64,000 bases of DNA from Flavobacterium beibuense F44-8 (lineage in GTDB: Bacteria; Bacteroidota; Bacteroidia; Flavobacteriales; Flavobacteriaceae). Below are positions 38,687 through 46,734 of the stretch, piece after piece. Each line of letters starts with the position of its first letter. Within the stretch, counting starts at the first letter, position 1. The position numbers and the translations under genes were made by a program. Where the stretch lies: the NCBI RefSeq assembly GCF_000769915.1, contig NZ_JRLV01000005.1, positions 202,103 through 266,102 on the forward strand. The letters are read 5' to 3'. The notes below the pieces were generated by a model. It saw only the letters and a program-made list of their open reading frames with translations, was not told the origin of the DNA and made no database searches.

Positions 38687-40372
38687 TTAGTTTAGATTGA
38701 TGATTGAACCCTTTAGTTCCAGTTGGCTACTTGCTTCAATACCGGTTTGCATGCCTTCTACCTTAATGTTTCCGTTTGCTTTTATATTGAGGTCCTTGCA
38801 GCTTTCAATGGTAATTCCCCGGTCGTTGAGTATTACTTTGTTACTGTTAGCGTCTTCAAGGGTAATCCCTTTTTGGTCATCGCTTATAAGAACCTTGTTT
38901 CCGTCGTTAGTACTTATTTCAATACTCTTTGTTTCTCCGTCAATTACTATGCGGGTACCTTCTTTGGTTACAAAACCCTTTTTGTAATTATTAGCATCAA
39001 TAGGGAAGGGCATGGGTTTATTACTACTGTACAAACAACCCAGCACCACAGGGGTATCAGGGTTATTGCCTATACAGCCTACAATAACTTCGTCATCCAC
39101 ATCGGGGATAAAAAAGCTGCCCGTTTCGTTTGATGCATTGAGGGTTGCGAGCCTTGCCCATATACCTTCTCCGTTTTCCGAAAGGATAGGGATACGTACC
39201 TTAATCCTGAACTGGTTGTTTGGGTCTTCCTCTATTTGTGTGACTACCCCAATTTGTAATCCGTTTAGGGTATTGGACTGCCCAATTTGTGCCTGGGTGT
39301 TGTTAACTCCCGGTGAGGTACTTTCGGTAAAGGAGCGTTCGCTTTCCAGTCCGAAAGTATATTCTGTTTTCCAGCAGCCGTTTTCAAAAGAATGTACTTC
39401 CTGTGAAATAAGCAGTGGTATATCATCTATGTCATTATTAACCTTACTGAAGGTGATGTAATCGCCCAGTTTGGCACTTAGGTTACCAAAGGTGGTTACC
39501 CTGCCCTGAATAGCGGCGATATTGCTTCTTTCCAGTGTGGCATTGGCAATCCTTTCCAGTGTAGATTCCTGCAATGAGGTTTGGCTAACCCTTACCGTAT
39601 GCGGATTCTCATCGGCATTCTGCTCACTTGACACACGACTCACCGACTGGCTTTCTATATCCCAGCGCTCTATGGTAACCGACGATCTTCTTCTTTCGGG
39701 GTCAATACGTCCGTTAAACGTAAAAACGTTAATACCATTCTCTGCCTTATAAGAAGGTTCATGATCGGTATTCAGTATGTCAATTCCGGTGAATTCGGTA
39801 TTACGTAATGCGACCATCATCCCTATGGAATCCAAAAAACCTATAAGGTAATCCCAAGACGTGGTTGAGGTATTGTGTGTTATCTGTTCTTCACTCCATG
39901 GCTGATTGGTAAGGTTGTCACTAACCGTTAGGTCTCTGGTAAACAGTATCAGTTTATCACCAAAAGTCTGGTTATTATTTTCTTCTTCTGATGACGATTG
40001 GGTTAGCTGTAACGCAATGTCCTTACATTCCACTTTAGCCGTTATCTGTTCGCCTTCAATACGTTTGTCAAGCGACTTTATAATTCCCTTAAAAATAGTT
40101 TCATTACTGCCTTCAAAATTTACCTTTACCTCTATAGCTATGGGAGGGTCGCCTGCATTTCGCGTAAGCGAATTAATAGGTAGTTCCTCTTCTTCTTCCA
40201 CATGGTTAGCCGCATCTACAAAAGTGAACTTAGCCATAGGAATCCTGTTGAGTTCAAACTGTATGGTTGCTTCCTTTAGCAGAACATCCAGCCCCGTGTT
40301 TACCCCGTTAATAAGGAACTCAAGGTTGAGCAAAGTGTCTGAAGAAGGATAATATGGCTGTAAATCAGGCAT
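38687..40372 (-). CDS. VgrG/gpD-like spike protein (Afp8/Pvc8 type)
   Basis: 561 aa. The N-terminal gp27/gpD-like hub region (about 1-355; includes INGVNTGLDVLLKEATIQFELNRIPMAKFTFVDA) is followed by a gp5-like OB-fold (about 375-450; IGVVTQIEEDPNNQFRIKVRIPILSENGEGIWARL, DVDDEVIVGCIGNNPDTPVVLGCLYSS) and a C-terminal beta-helix needle of short strands (EISTNDGNKVLISDD, KVILNDRGITIES, NLNIKANGNIKVEG). It forms the trimeric puncturing spike capped by the PAAR protein. No C-terminal toxin extension is present. Confidence 0.9.
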   Translation of the reverse strand: MPDLQPYYPSSDTLLNLEFLINGVNTGLDVLLKEATIQFELNRIPMAKFTFVDAANHVEEEEELPINSLTRNAGDPPIAIEVKVNFEGSNETIFKGIIKSLDKRIEGEQITAKVECKDIALQLTQSSSEEENNNQTFGDKLILFTRDLTVSDNLTNQPWSEEQITHNTSTTSWDYLIGFLDSIGMMVALRNTEFTGIDILNTDHEPSYKAENGINVFTFNGRIDPERRRSSVTIERWDIESQSVSRVSSEQNADENPHTVRVSQTSLQESTLERIANATLERSNIAAIQGRVTTFGNLSAKLGDYITFSKVNNDIDDIPLLISQEVHSFENGCWKTEYTFGLESERSFTESTSPGVNNTQAQIGQSNTLNGLQIGVVTQIEEDPNNQFRIKVRIPILSENGEGIWARLATLNASNETGSFFIPDVDDEVIVGCIGNNPDTPVVLGCLYSSNKPMPFPIDANNYKKGFVTKEGTRIVIDGETKSIEISTNDGNKVLISDDQKGITLEDANSNKVILNDRGITIESCKDLNIKANGNIKVEGMQTGIEASSQLELKGSIINLN

Positions 40373-40378
40373 AGTGGT

Positions 40379-41152
40379 TTATTTTACAGGTGGGAATTTT
40401 ATTTTCTGACCAAGAGTGATGTTTCTGAAACTTAACAGCTTATTGTTTTTAGCTACATCTATGTAAAACGAATTGTTCCTGTAAATGTCTTCGGCTAAAA
40501 GGGTAAGCTTGTCATTCATCTTTACAGTCCTTTCATGAGTAAGATCGGGTGAGCTGCGCTGTTCACGGGCTACCATAACTTTGTAGTCTACCGTGCCTTT
40601 AAAGGTGCAGTTTACTTTTGCCCTTATAGGCCTGCCGTCTTTCCTGAAAAGAACATAATCAATATTCATATTCTTTAACCTGCAGCTAAGGTTGTAACCG
40701 CCCCATAAAAGCTTTAGGTAAGAGGTTTGGTGGGTGTCACCGTCAAAACCCATTAACAAATCCTTAAATGCTTCCACCTCTTTCTCTACGGTTTGTACCT
40801 CCACAAAGGGATTTACAATGGCAGGCTTTAAGGCCTCGGCAGCATCGCCAAGCGCATCCAGTAAGTCTGATCCCTGACCGTTACCGTCCTTTATTTTCCC
40901 GGGAGGGATAATACCGGTACTGTCAAACAGAAACTCAAAACTTACCTCTTCGCCTTCAATACGGTTAAACCTAAGGTCACTGCCGGTAGTTCCCATTGCC
41001 TGTCCGTCACAAAACACCACATTGTGCCTCATGCTGTACTTCTCAGGGTTTAGCTGTACAAATATGGTTTTGCGTGGCGGTTCGGTATATTCCTTGGTAG
41101 GGAATACCTCAATACGCATTTTGTCTATGCTTCCTAAAATTCCGGTTATCAT
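40379..41152 (-). CDS. LysM-containing eCIS hub/baseplate protein (Afp7/Pvc7 type)
   Basis: 257 aa. The core (FVQLNPEKYSMRHNVVF, GEEVSFEFLFDSTGI, YLKLLWGGYNLSCRLKNMNIDYVLFRKDGRPIRAKVNCTFKG) matches the contractile-injection-system hub proteins that join tube initiator and spike. The C-terminal 50 residues resemble a LysM module (NDKLTLLAEDIYRNNSFYIDVAKNNKLLSFRNITLGQKIKFPP). Its ATG overlaps the TGA of the small DUF5908 gene (ATGA), indicating coupled translation. Confidence 0.85.
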   Translation of the reverse strand: MITGILGSIDKMRIEVFPTKEYTEPPRKTIFVQLNPEKYSMRHNVVFCDGQAMGTTGSDLRFNRIEGEEVSFEFLFDSTGIIPPGKIKDGNGQGSDLLDALGDAAEALKPAIVNPFVEVQTVEKEVEAFKDLLMGFDGDTHQTSYLKLLWGGYNLSCRLKNMNIDYVLFRKDGRPIRAKVNCTFKGTVDYKVMVAREQRSSPDLTHERTVKMNDKLTLLAEDIYRNNSFYIDVAKNNKLLSFRNITLGQKIKFPPVK

Positions 41153-41325
41153 CGTTCAGCTCTTTCTTTCATTATTTCAAGTACACTTCGGGTACATTCC
41201 TTCACTATTTCCGATATCATTTCCTTTCGTACAACAGTATCAGATTCTGGTGCGGCAGTATAACTTTCCCGCTGATTTTCAGCCACAGTTACTTTTATTC
41301 TTAATTCTTTGATTTCTATTGCCAT
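41149..41325 (-). CDS. Small DUF5908-like eCIS protein (58 aa)
   Basis: Product begins MAIEIKELRIKVTV and ends in a helix (EMISEIVKECTRSVLEIMKERAER). The pattern of a short amphipathic strand, a polar linker and a C-terminal helix agrees with DUF5908 proteins found at this place, between tube initiator and LysM hub, in Bacteroidota eCIS clusters. The start is 17 bases after the tube-initiator stop, and the stop codon overlaps the hub gene's ATG by four bases. Function unknown, probably a small assembly factor or baseplate part. Confidence 0.7.
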   Translation of the reverse strand: MAIEIKELRIKVTVAENQRESYTAAPESDTVVRKEMISEIVKECTRSVLEIMKERAER

Positions 41326-41342
41326 GGTTAAAGTTTTAATAA

Positions 41343-41798
41343 TTAAAAGGGAATGGGAATCTCTTTGAAAAAGTTATACTTAAGGGTAATGGTTTCAATC
41401 ACTATTTTGTTCTCTTCGGCATTAAAGTCACTAAACTCATAGCTTAAAGGGATAGCCTTTGCAACATACCAAACCTTTACAGGGTTACCCTTTTCGTTGA
41501 GTAAAGAGACAATAAGGTTTGCCGGATAGAAAATGAAATCGTCCATTGCCTGATTGCACCATAATGACAGCCCGGACAAGTCGTTTGTAAGTCCCCTTTT
41601 AAGTACCAGGTCCTGATACCCTGAGCGAAGCGGCAGGTTGTGTTTAAACTTATTCTGTCCGCCTTCGGTATAGGGTTCGGTTTCCATGGTAACCTTTAGT
41701 CCTGAGACACTCTGAAATTTGGTGTCTATGGAAAACTGGGGAACCAGTTCAAAAACGACTGAAAAATGAAAGCCTGTTATAGGATCGCTGCCCGGCAT
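41343..41798 (-). CDS. Tail tube initiator-like protein (gp19 family, Afp5/Pvc5 type)
   Basis: 151 aa. A T4 gp19-type tube fold: GFHFSVVFELVPQFSIDTKFQSVSGLKVTMETEPYTEGGQNKFKHNLPLRSGYQDLVLKRGL, then WCNQAMDDF and paired strands. The 'DTKFQSVSGL' and 'YTEGGQNKFKHNLP' pattern is that of the second tube-like protein in CIS clusters, which forms the first ring on the hub. It lies 6 bases after the main tube gene. Confidence 0.82.
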   Translation of the reverse strand: MPGSDPITGFHFSVVFELVPQFSIDTKFQSVSGLKVTMETEPYTEGGQNKFKHNLPLRSGYQDLVLKRGLTNDLSGLSLWCNQAMDDFIFYPANLIVSLLNEKGNPVKVWYVAKAIPLSYEFSDFNAEENKIVIETITLKYNFFKEIPIPF

Positions 41799-41804
41799 AG
41801 TTCT

Positions 41805-42245
41805 TTATGATTTATATTCTACAGTAAAGCCGTGGTTGGCTAGTTCTACAGCATCTATAGCTGCCTCGTTAGCGTCTGATTTTAAATCGGTGCATTTAAG
41901 CGACACTATAAAGCAGTCTTTTACGGTCCATACTACTTTAGGTTCGTGGTTTTCGTCAAGCAGGGATATGATTATGGTACGTTTTTCTACCGTGTTTTGT
42001 GCTACGGTATTGTACCAGTCGTAAAACTCATTGTCCCCTAAAAACACACCACGTTTTAAAGTAATATTGCTTAGTTTTTGCAGCCCGGGCATTTTCTTTT
42101 TGAAAAACTCAGGGCTGGAACCTACACGATGTTCAATAACATCCATCTCTTTATTTAAGCCCGATACTTCCGTAAAGGCTATTTTGCTGCCACCCCATTG
42201 TACGCTGAAGTGAAACTTAGGTAGCGGAAAATCTATATTTGGCAT
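41805..42245 (-). CDS. Tail tube protein (gp19 family, Afp1/Pvc1 type)
   Basis: 146 aa. Main inner-tube subunit: FPLPKFHFSVQWGGSKIAFTEVSGLNKEMDVIEHRVG, KMPGLQKLSNITLKRGVFLGDNEFYDWYNT and C-terminal AIDAVELANHGFTVEYKS are typical of gp19/Hcp-like CIS tubes. Hexameric rings of it form the tube that carries the effector cargo in the lumen. It stands 35 bases downstream of the sheath gene. Confidence 0.9.
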   Translation of the reverse strand: MPNIDFPLPKFHFSVQWGGSKIAFTEVSGLNKEMDVIEHRVGSSPEFFKKKMPGLQKLSNITLKRGVFLGDNEFYDWYNTVAQNTVEKRTIIISLLDENHEPKVVWTVKDCFIVSLKCTDLKSDANEAAIDAVELANHGFTVEYKS

Positions 42246-42280
42246 CTTGTTATAATTTTAAGGTTATCTAATAACTACGG

Positions 42281-44215
42281 TTAAGATCGTTGTAGCATTT
42301 GCTTGAACTCAAGTATGATAAATTCAGCAGGTCTTGAAGGTGCATAGCCTATTTTAACGACCATTCTGCCCTCAAGTACATCCTGAGCCGACATGGTTTC
42401 GTTAAGTCCTACACGAACAAAAAAGGCATGTTCTGCTTTGCTTCCTGCCAAAGCACCGTCATTCCAAAGAGTAGTGAGATAGTTGTCTATCATACCCTTA
42501 ACGCTAACCCATGTTTGCGCTACATTTGGTTCAAAAACATATTGCATACATGCCTTTTTAACCGATTCTTCAATCATATTTGCCAGCCTTCTAACATTTA
42601 CATACCTCCAGTCATTACTGTTTCCGGCTAATGTCCTTCCGCCCCAAACAAGGAATCCTTTTCCTGTAAACTTCCTTATGGCGTTTATTGATTTTCCGGT
42701 TTCGTGTATGTTCATGTCCTGTTGTTCGGCATCGTTTACATCGTCTGTAAGACCTACTATACCGTTAATACTCACGTTTGCCGGAGATTTCCAAACACCT
42801 CGTGTTGCATCGGTAATGGCATATATTCCCGCTACTGCCCCCGATGGCGGAACCGTATTCATAGACTGAGACAGTTTTTCTACTATTGAAGGGTAAATAG
42901 GAATTTGTGAGATAAGATTGTTTTCCTCAAAAAGGATATGGTCATTAAGGCTCTTAACGGCGTTGTCCATTGCATTCATTATGGCTGCATGTAGCTTTTG
43001 TACAACCAATTGAATTTTTACAAAATCGGGCTCATCATGTGGTGTAGGGGTAGCTACAGCCATTTTTATAACATCTGTGTAAGGATTGCTTACAGATTCT
43101 GTATATGTTGATATATTCCCCCAGGCGCCTTTAAAGTTAGTATCGTTATCTAATGCTGAAAGGTCTTCAACATCAGTTGTACCATTTGATTGTTTCAGTA
43201 CTTCATAAGCAAACTTGAAGTCTACAAGCTCCTGAGCATATTTTTTCAGGAAATTAGTAATAAGGTCTGCCGTAAAATTTTGCGCAGCCGTACTGGTAAG
43301 ATCTGCCGGTTTGCCCAATACCTTAAGCATGTTCCACATTTTATCTACAGCTGTTTTCAGCTTGTTGTGGGTGTCAATAGGTATTTGGTGTAGCTTTTTA
43401 GGATTTGTAGCATCTGAAGGAGCAGGAGAAGGGTTCCATGCTGTATTCACGGTGTCGTAATCAGCATTTTTCTTTTCAAACTCTTCTATAGAATTCTTCA
43501 GTGATGTGTTTGATGAATATATGCCTTTAAAGTTTACTTTACCGGCTCCTGTTCCGTTAATATCCTTAAACCTGAAACTGTAAGGGAACGAGCTTTTAAG
43601 GTAGGGATAGTAAGCCGATCCGTATTTAAGGTTCTGACTGCCAACCCTGTCTCTAAACTCGGCACTGTCGGCAACTAATCCGGTATCCTGTTTTACATCC
43701 ATTATAGTAAACCTGTCCATCAGTTCGGCACACTGCATTAGTGCCTGTTGCTGTACAAGTCCCAGTTTTTGTGCCGTTAGGTTAATGGCATCGGGGAAAA
43801 GTAATAGTGTTGGCTCATCAAACTTTTTAAGGAGCTCAAGTCCGTCGGTAAATGTAGTTTCACTGGTTATATTATCACTGTAACTCCCTACAGAAACGAT
43901 ATAACATACACCGCCGCCATTACTGTAAAACAGCCTAAGCGAATTGTACAGTTTGTACTGGCTTTCGGTTACGGTAGTATTGTTTGTAGGCATTAGGTTT
44001 GCGTCTAACTCCACTGCTACTGAAGCAGGTTGTGGTGCGCCGCCAAAAAGCTCTTCAAACTCCATGAAAGAAGTTATTCTGGTAGGCACTGCGGGCCCTT
44101 TTGCTGTATACCCTACAAAAGCAGGTACTGCGGTTGCTACCTGAGCAACCGAAGGAGGAAAGGCATCAATCTCATTGATGTAAACCCCCGGTGTTTTAAT
44201 AGAACTTATATTCAT
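42281..44215 (-). CDS. Contractile tail sheath protein
   Basis: 644 aa. N-terminal sheath signature IKTPGVYINEIDAFPPSVAQVATAVPAFVGYT; the C-terminal domain has GKGFLVWGGRTLAGNSNDWRYVNVRRLANMIEESVKKACMQYVFEPN and GRMVVKIGYAPSRPAEFIILEF, the strands that interlock neighbouring subunits. This is the contractile outer layer that drives the tube. Only one sheath gene is present, whereas Afp/PVC clusters carry three. The middle (about 220-400) is a variable helical insertion domain exposed on the particle surface. Confidence 0.92.
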   Translation of the reverse strand: MNISSIKTPGVYINEIDAFPPSVAQVATAVPAFVGYTAKGPAVPTRITSFMEFEELFGGAPQPASVAVELDANLMPTNNTTVTESQYKLYNSLRLFYSNGGGVCYIVSVGSYSDNITSETTFTDGLELLKKFDEPTLLLFPDAINLTAQKLGLVQQQALMQCAELMDRFTIMDVKQDTGLVADSAEFRDRVGSQNLKYGSAYYPYLKSSFPYSFRFKDINGTGAGKVNFKGIYSSNTSLKNSIEEFEKKNADYDTVNTAWNPSPAPSDATNPKKLHQIPIDTHNKLKTAVDKMWNMLKVLGKPADLTSTAAQNFTADLITNFLKKYAQELVDFKFAYEVLKQSNGTTDVEDLSALDNDTNFKGAWGNISTYTESVSNPYTDVIKMAVATPTPHDEPDFVKIQLVVQKLHAAIMNAMDNAVKSLNDHILFEENNLISQIPIYPSIVEKLSQSMNTVPPSGAVAGIYAITDATRGVWKSPANVSINGIVGLTDDVNDAEQQDMNIHETGKSINAIRKFTGKGFLVWGGRTLAGNSNDWRYVNVRRLANMIEESVKKACMQYVFEPNVAQTWVSVKGMIDNYLTTLWNDGALAGSKAEHAFFVRVGLNETMSAQDVLEGRMVVKIGYAPSRPAEFIILEFKQMLQRS

Positions 44216-44255
44216 AACTTTTTCGGTTTAGTTCTTAAGTATGGTTATTAATTAT

Positions 44256-44924
44256 TTAATCATTATCTGCCTGAAACTCGTGTGATTCCAGTTGCCCTAT
44301 CGGGCTGTTCTTATCGTTTTCCCAAAGATTGATTTTCACTTTGTTGATTACTTTTTCCTGAGTGGTTGTTGAGCTTTGTACTGCACACAATCTCATTTTA
44401 TACAATACCGAAGGCATGTATTTTGAGCCCAGATACGACCACATTTGGTTAAGCTGTTCCATAGACAGGCTAACCAGTTCCATGCTCACCTTAGAGTAGT
44501 TTTCCTTTTGAACTTCGCTTTTTGCCAAATAAGCCGTATAGTCTATAAGCTCGGTATCGTCGTTTTTATAGTAAAAGGTGTTGTTTTGCTGGAAGTAGCT
44601 TATAATGTTTTTGAGTTTATCCAGTCCGTCAAGGTATTTGGAAAGGTCTTTATTGTAGGAACTGAAGAGAACAGACAGGATAAGGTTTTGTGCAGGATGC
44701 CTGTAACGGGATATATTAGTATCATCGGCAGTACCTTTAAGGTATACCGACTGGTTTTTGAGTGTTTTGTCTTCCTCAATATTAACTATAGACATTACTA
44801 TAGGTGTTTTTGAGGTTAAAAACTCATCGCCGTCATTTAGTGTGGCTATGTTGGTAATATCGATTAGGCTGTTGTCTGTATCAATAAGCCCTGCAAGTTT
44901 TTCTATGATAATTTTAATATCCAT
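44256..44924 (-). CDS. DUF4255 tail-terminator/cap protein (Afp16/Pvc16 type)
   Basis: 222 aa from the ATG at 44924 (MDIKIIIEKL); one codon further upstream is a GTG. DUF4255 features: TPIVMSIVNIEEDKTLKNQ near residue 38, HPAQNLILSVLFSSYNKDLSKYLDGLDKLKNIISYFQQNNTF, and SMELVSLSMEQLNQMWSYLGSKYMPSVLYKMRL. DUF4255 proteins close the distal end of sheath and tube. First gene of the eCIS operon, with the shared AAGGGG/CCCCTT element about 130 bases upstream. Confidence 0.88.
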   Translation of the reverse strand: MDIKIIIEKLAGLIDTDNSLIDITNIATLNDGDEFLTSKTPIVMSIVNIEEDKTLKNQSVYLKGTADDTNISRYRHPAQNLILSVLFSSYNKDLSKYLDGLDKLKNIISYFQQNNTFYYKNDDTELIDYTAYLAKSEVQKENYSKVSMELVSLSMEQLNQMWSYLGSKYMPSVLYKMRLCAVQSSTTTQEKVINKVKINLWENDKNSPIGQLESHEFQADND

Positions 44925-45046
44925 CACTCTGAACTTTTTAGCATTTAATTTTGTTCAGCATGGGGGTGATGCTGTTGGTTGGTTTTTGTTTATACAAAGT
45001 AACTTGTATATAATCAGATAGTTGTGAGGTTATAGCCCTGTTTTGA

Positions 45047-45063
45047 AAGGGGAAATACCCCTT
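45047..45063. promoter_or_regulatory. Shared inverted-repeat element, copy 1 (eCIS promoter)
   Basis: AAGGGGTATTTCCCCTT on the minus strand: 6-bp arms around TATTT, with an additional CCCCTAAAGATTTT directly upstream. It matches the element before the HK/RR module at 19995-20012 apart from one T in the spacer. A TTACTTTG -7-like box (44995-45002, one mismatch) lies downstream without a recognisable -33 box, as expected for an activated promoter. It could also influence the divergent cbpA gene. Confidence 0.6.
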
Positions 45064-45101
45064 AAAATCTTTAGGGGATTGTATTTAGTTATAGCGTTAA
45101 A

Positions 45102-45119
45102 AAATGATCAAAATCATTT
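45102..45119. promoter_or_regulatory. FNR/CRP-like palindrome upstream of cbpA
   Basis: AAATGAT-CAAA-ATCATTT, a perfect 7-bp inverted repeat with 4-bp spacer that contains the TGAT-N4-ATCA core of FNR/CRP-family sites. It is centred about 70 bases before the cbpA start, consistent with an activator site. The regulator is not in this window. Confidence 0.5.
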
Positions 45120-45179
45120 CGTGTTCTTTGATATTATACCATTTTAGCCTTAAATTTATAGTGTAAACCAATTGTATTT

Positions 45180-46088
45180 ATGGAGTTTATAGATTACTAC
45201 AAAATACTGGGCGTTGATAAGAGTGCAACGACCGACGAGATAAAAAAAGCCTACAGGAAACTGGCCCGAAAACTACACCCTGACCTTAACCCCGACGATA
45301 AGGAGGCCGATAAAAAATTCCAACAGCTTAACGAAGCTAATGAGGTACTGAGTGACCCTGAGAAGCGAAAAAAATACGATAAGTATGGTAAGGATTGGGA
45401 GCATGGTGAGGAGTATGAAAAATACAGGCAGCAACACCAGCAACAAAGACAATCGAAATCCCAGGGCTTTGGAGGGCAGGATTTTGAAGGAGGTGATTTC
45501 TCAGATTTCTTTGAATCGATGTTTGGGGGTGGCGGCTATACCCGCAGTAGCGGAGGTCGTGGCAGACAGGTACGTTTTAAAGGTCAGGATTTCCATGCCG
45601 AAATGTCCCTTACACTGGCGCAGGCATATACTACCCACAAACAAACTTTTACAGTAAACGGGAAAAGCCTTAGGATAACCGTTCCGGCAGGTGTGGCCGA
45701 CGGTCAGGTAATTAAACTGGCAGGTCAGGGAGGTAAAGGTGCAAACGGTGGTCCTAACGGTGATTTGTATATAACATTTACCGTGACCAATACACCAAAC
45801 TTTAAAAGACTGGGGGACGATTTGTATGCCGATAAGGAAATTGACCTGTACACAGCTGTACTTGGCGGAGAGACGATGTTTGAAACCATGGACGGTACCA
45901 TAAAGCTGAAGGTAAGCCCGGGTACACAAAACGGTACAAAGGTTAGAGTTAAAGGAAAAGGTTTCCCCGTGTATAAGAAAGAAGGAAGCTTTGGCGACCT
46001 GTATATAACTTATACCGTTAAGATACCTACAAACCTTACGGATAAACAAAAAGAACTGTTTAAGGAATTGTCTAACGAATCTAAATAA
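45180..46088 (+). CDS. cbpA: CbpA-type J-domain co-chaperone
   Basis: 302 aa. J domain 4-70 with the HPD tripeptide at 33-35, then a Gly/Phe/Gln-rich linker (about 80-130) and two C-terminal substrate-binding beta domains (about 140-298; [44 protein letters not shown]). The Cys-rich zinc domain of DnaJ is absent, so it is class B (CbpA). It stimulates DnaK's ATPase. It is followed by cbpM and a thioredoxin gene with 8- and 12-base gaps; together they look like a stress operon under the FNR-like site. Confidence 0.93.
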   Translation: MEFIDYYKILGVDKSATTDEIKKAYRKLARKLHPDLNPDDKEADKKFQQLNEANEVLSDPEKRKKYDKYGKDWEHGEEYEKYRQQHQQQRQSKSQGFGGQDFEGGDFSDFFESMFGGGGYTRSSGGRGRQVRFKGQDFHAEMSLTLAQAYTTHKQTFTVNGKSLRITVPAGVADGQVIKLAGQGGKGANGGPNGDLYITFTVTNTPNFKRLGDDLYADKEIDLYTAVLGGETMFETMDGTIKLKVSPGTQNGTKVRVKGKGFPVYKKEGSFGDLYITYTVKIPTNLTDKQKELFKELSNESK

Positions 46089-46096
46089 TCAGGACA

Positions 46097-46393
46097 ATGG
46101 AAAGTAACGAATATATACCGGTAAAGGTGTTTTGCCAGCACCATAGCATAGAAATCGCTTTTATAGATACCTTACAGGAATACAACCTGGTAAAAGTAAT
46201 TACAATTGAGCAGGAGGAATGCCTGCCGGTAAGTGAGGTAAGCGAGGCAGAGCGAATGATTAGGCTGCACAATGAACTTAATATTAATATGGAGGGACTG
46301 GATGCTGTTTTTCATTTACTGGAAAAAATGAAGAACATGCAAACTGAAATTGAAGATCTTAAAAACAGATTACGATTTTACGAACCCTTATAA
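46097..46393 (+). CDS. cbpM: CbpM-like chaperone modulator
   Basis: 98 aa. A MerR-like winged-helix core (YIPVKVFCQHHSIEIAFIDTLQEYNLVKVITIEQEECLPVSEVSEAERMIRLHNELNINMEGLDAVFHLLEKM) and a C-terminal coiled-coil helix. CbpM binds the J domain of CbpA and inhibits it. Its place 8 bases after cbpA strongly supports the call; direct DNA binding is less likely. Confidence 0.85.
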   Translation: MESNEYIPVKVFCQHHSIEIAFIDTLQEYNLVKVITIEQEECLPVSEVSEAERMIRLHNELNINMEGLDAVFHLLEKMKNMQTEIEDLKNRLRFYEPL

Positions 46394-46405
46394 AACGAAA
46401 TAACA

Positions 46406-46714
46406 ATGGATAAATTTAATCAACTTATAAGCGGAAGCAAACCTGTACTGGTCGACTTTTTTGCAACCTGGTGCGGTCCATGCCAAATGCTGGCTCCCAT
46501 ACTACATGATGTAAAAACCGATATGGGTGATAAGATTACCATTATCAAAATAGATGTAGATAAGAACCAACAGTTAATGGCAAACCCTCAGTTTCAGGTA
46601 AAGGGTGTGCCTACACTTATGCTGTTCCAAAATGGTAAAATGCTCTGGAGGCAATCAGGTGTATTGCAAAAGGATGATATTATAAGGACGATAAATCAAC
46701 ACGCACAGGTATAA
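46406..46714 (+). CDS. trxA: Thioredoxin
   Basis: 102 aa. Classical fold with active site WCGPC (Cys23, Cys26) and the cis-proline loop GVPTLMLF. No signal peptide, so a cytoplasmic disulfide reductase. Third gene of the cbpA-cbpM operon, suggesting use in a redox or low-oxygen stress response. Its stop codon is 9 bases from the convergent MBL gene. Confidence 0.93.
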   Translation: MDKFNQLISGSKPVLVDFFATWCGPCQMLAPILHDVKTDMGDKITIIKIDVDKNQQLMANPQFQVKGVPTLMLFQNGKMLWRQSGVLQKDDIIRTINQHAQV

Positions 46715-46715
46715 G

Positions 46716-46734
46716 GCCGAAATTAAATTTCGGC
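46716..46734. terminator. Hairpin between thioredoxin and MBL genes
   Basis: Perfect inverted repeat GCCGAAATT-A-AATTTCGGC across the convergent gene ends; it includes the stop codon of the minus-strand gene. There is no clear T-run, so Rho-independent termination is possible but not certain. Confidence 0.45.

Noticed and set aside
45501..46049. 182-aa minus-strand reading frame opposite cbpA
   Set aside because: Shadow of the CbpA coding sequence; the sense frame has a complete J domain and substrate-binding domains.
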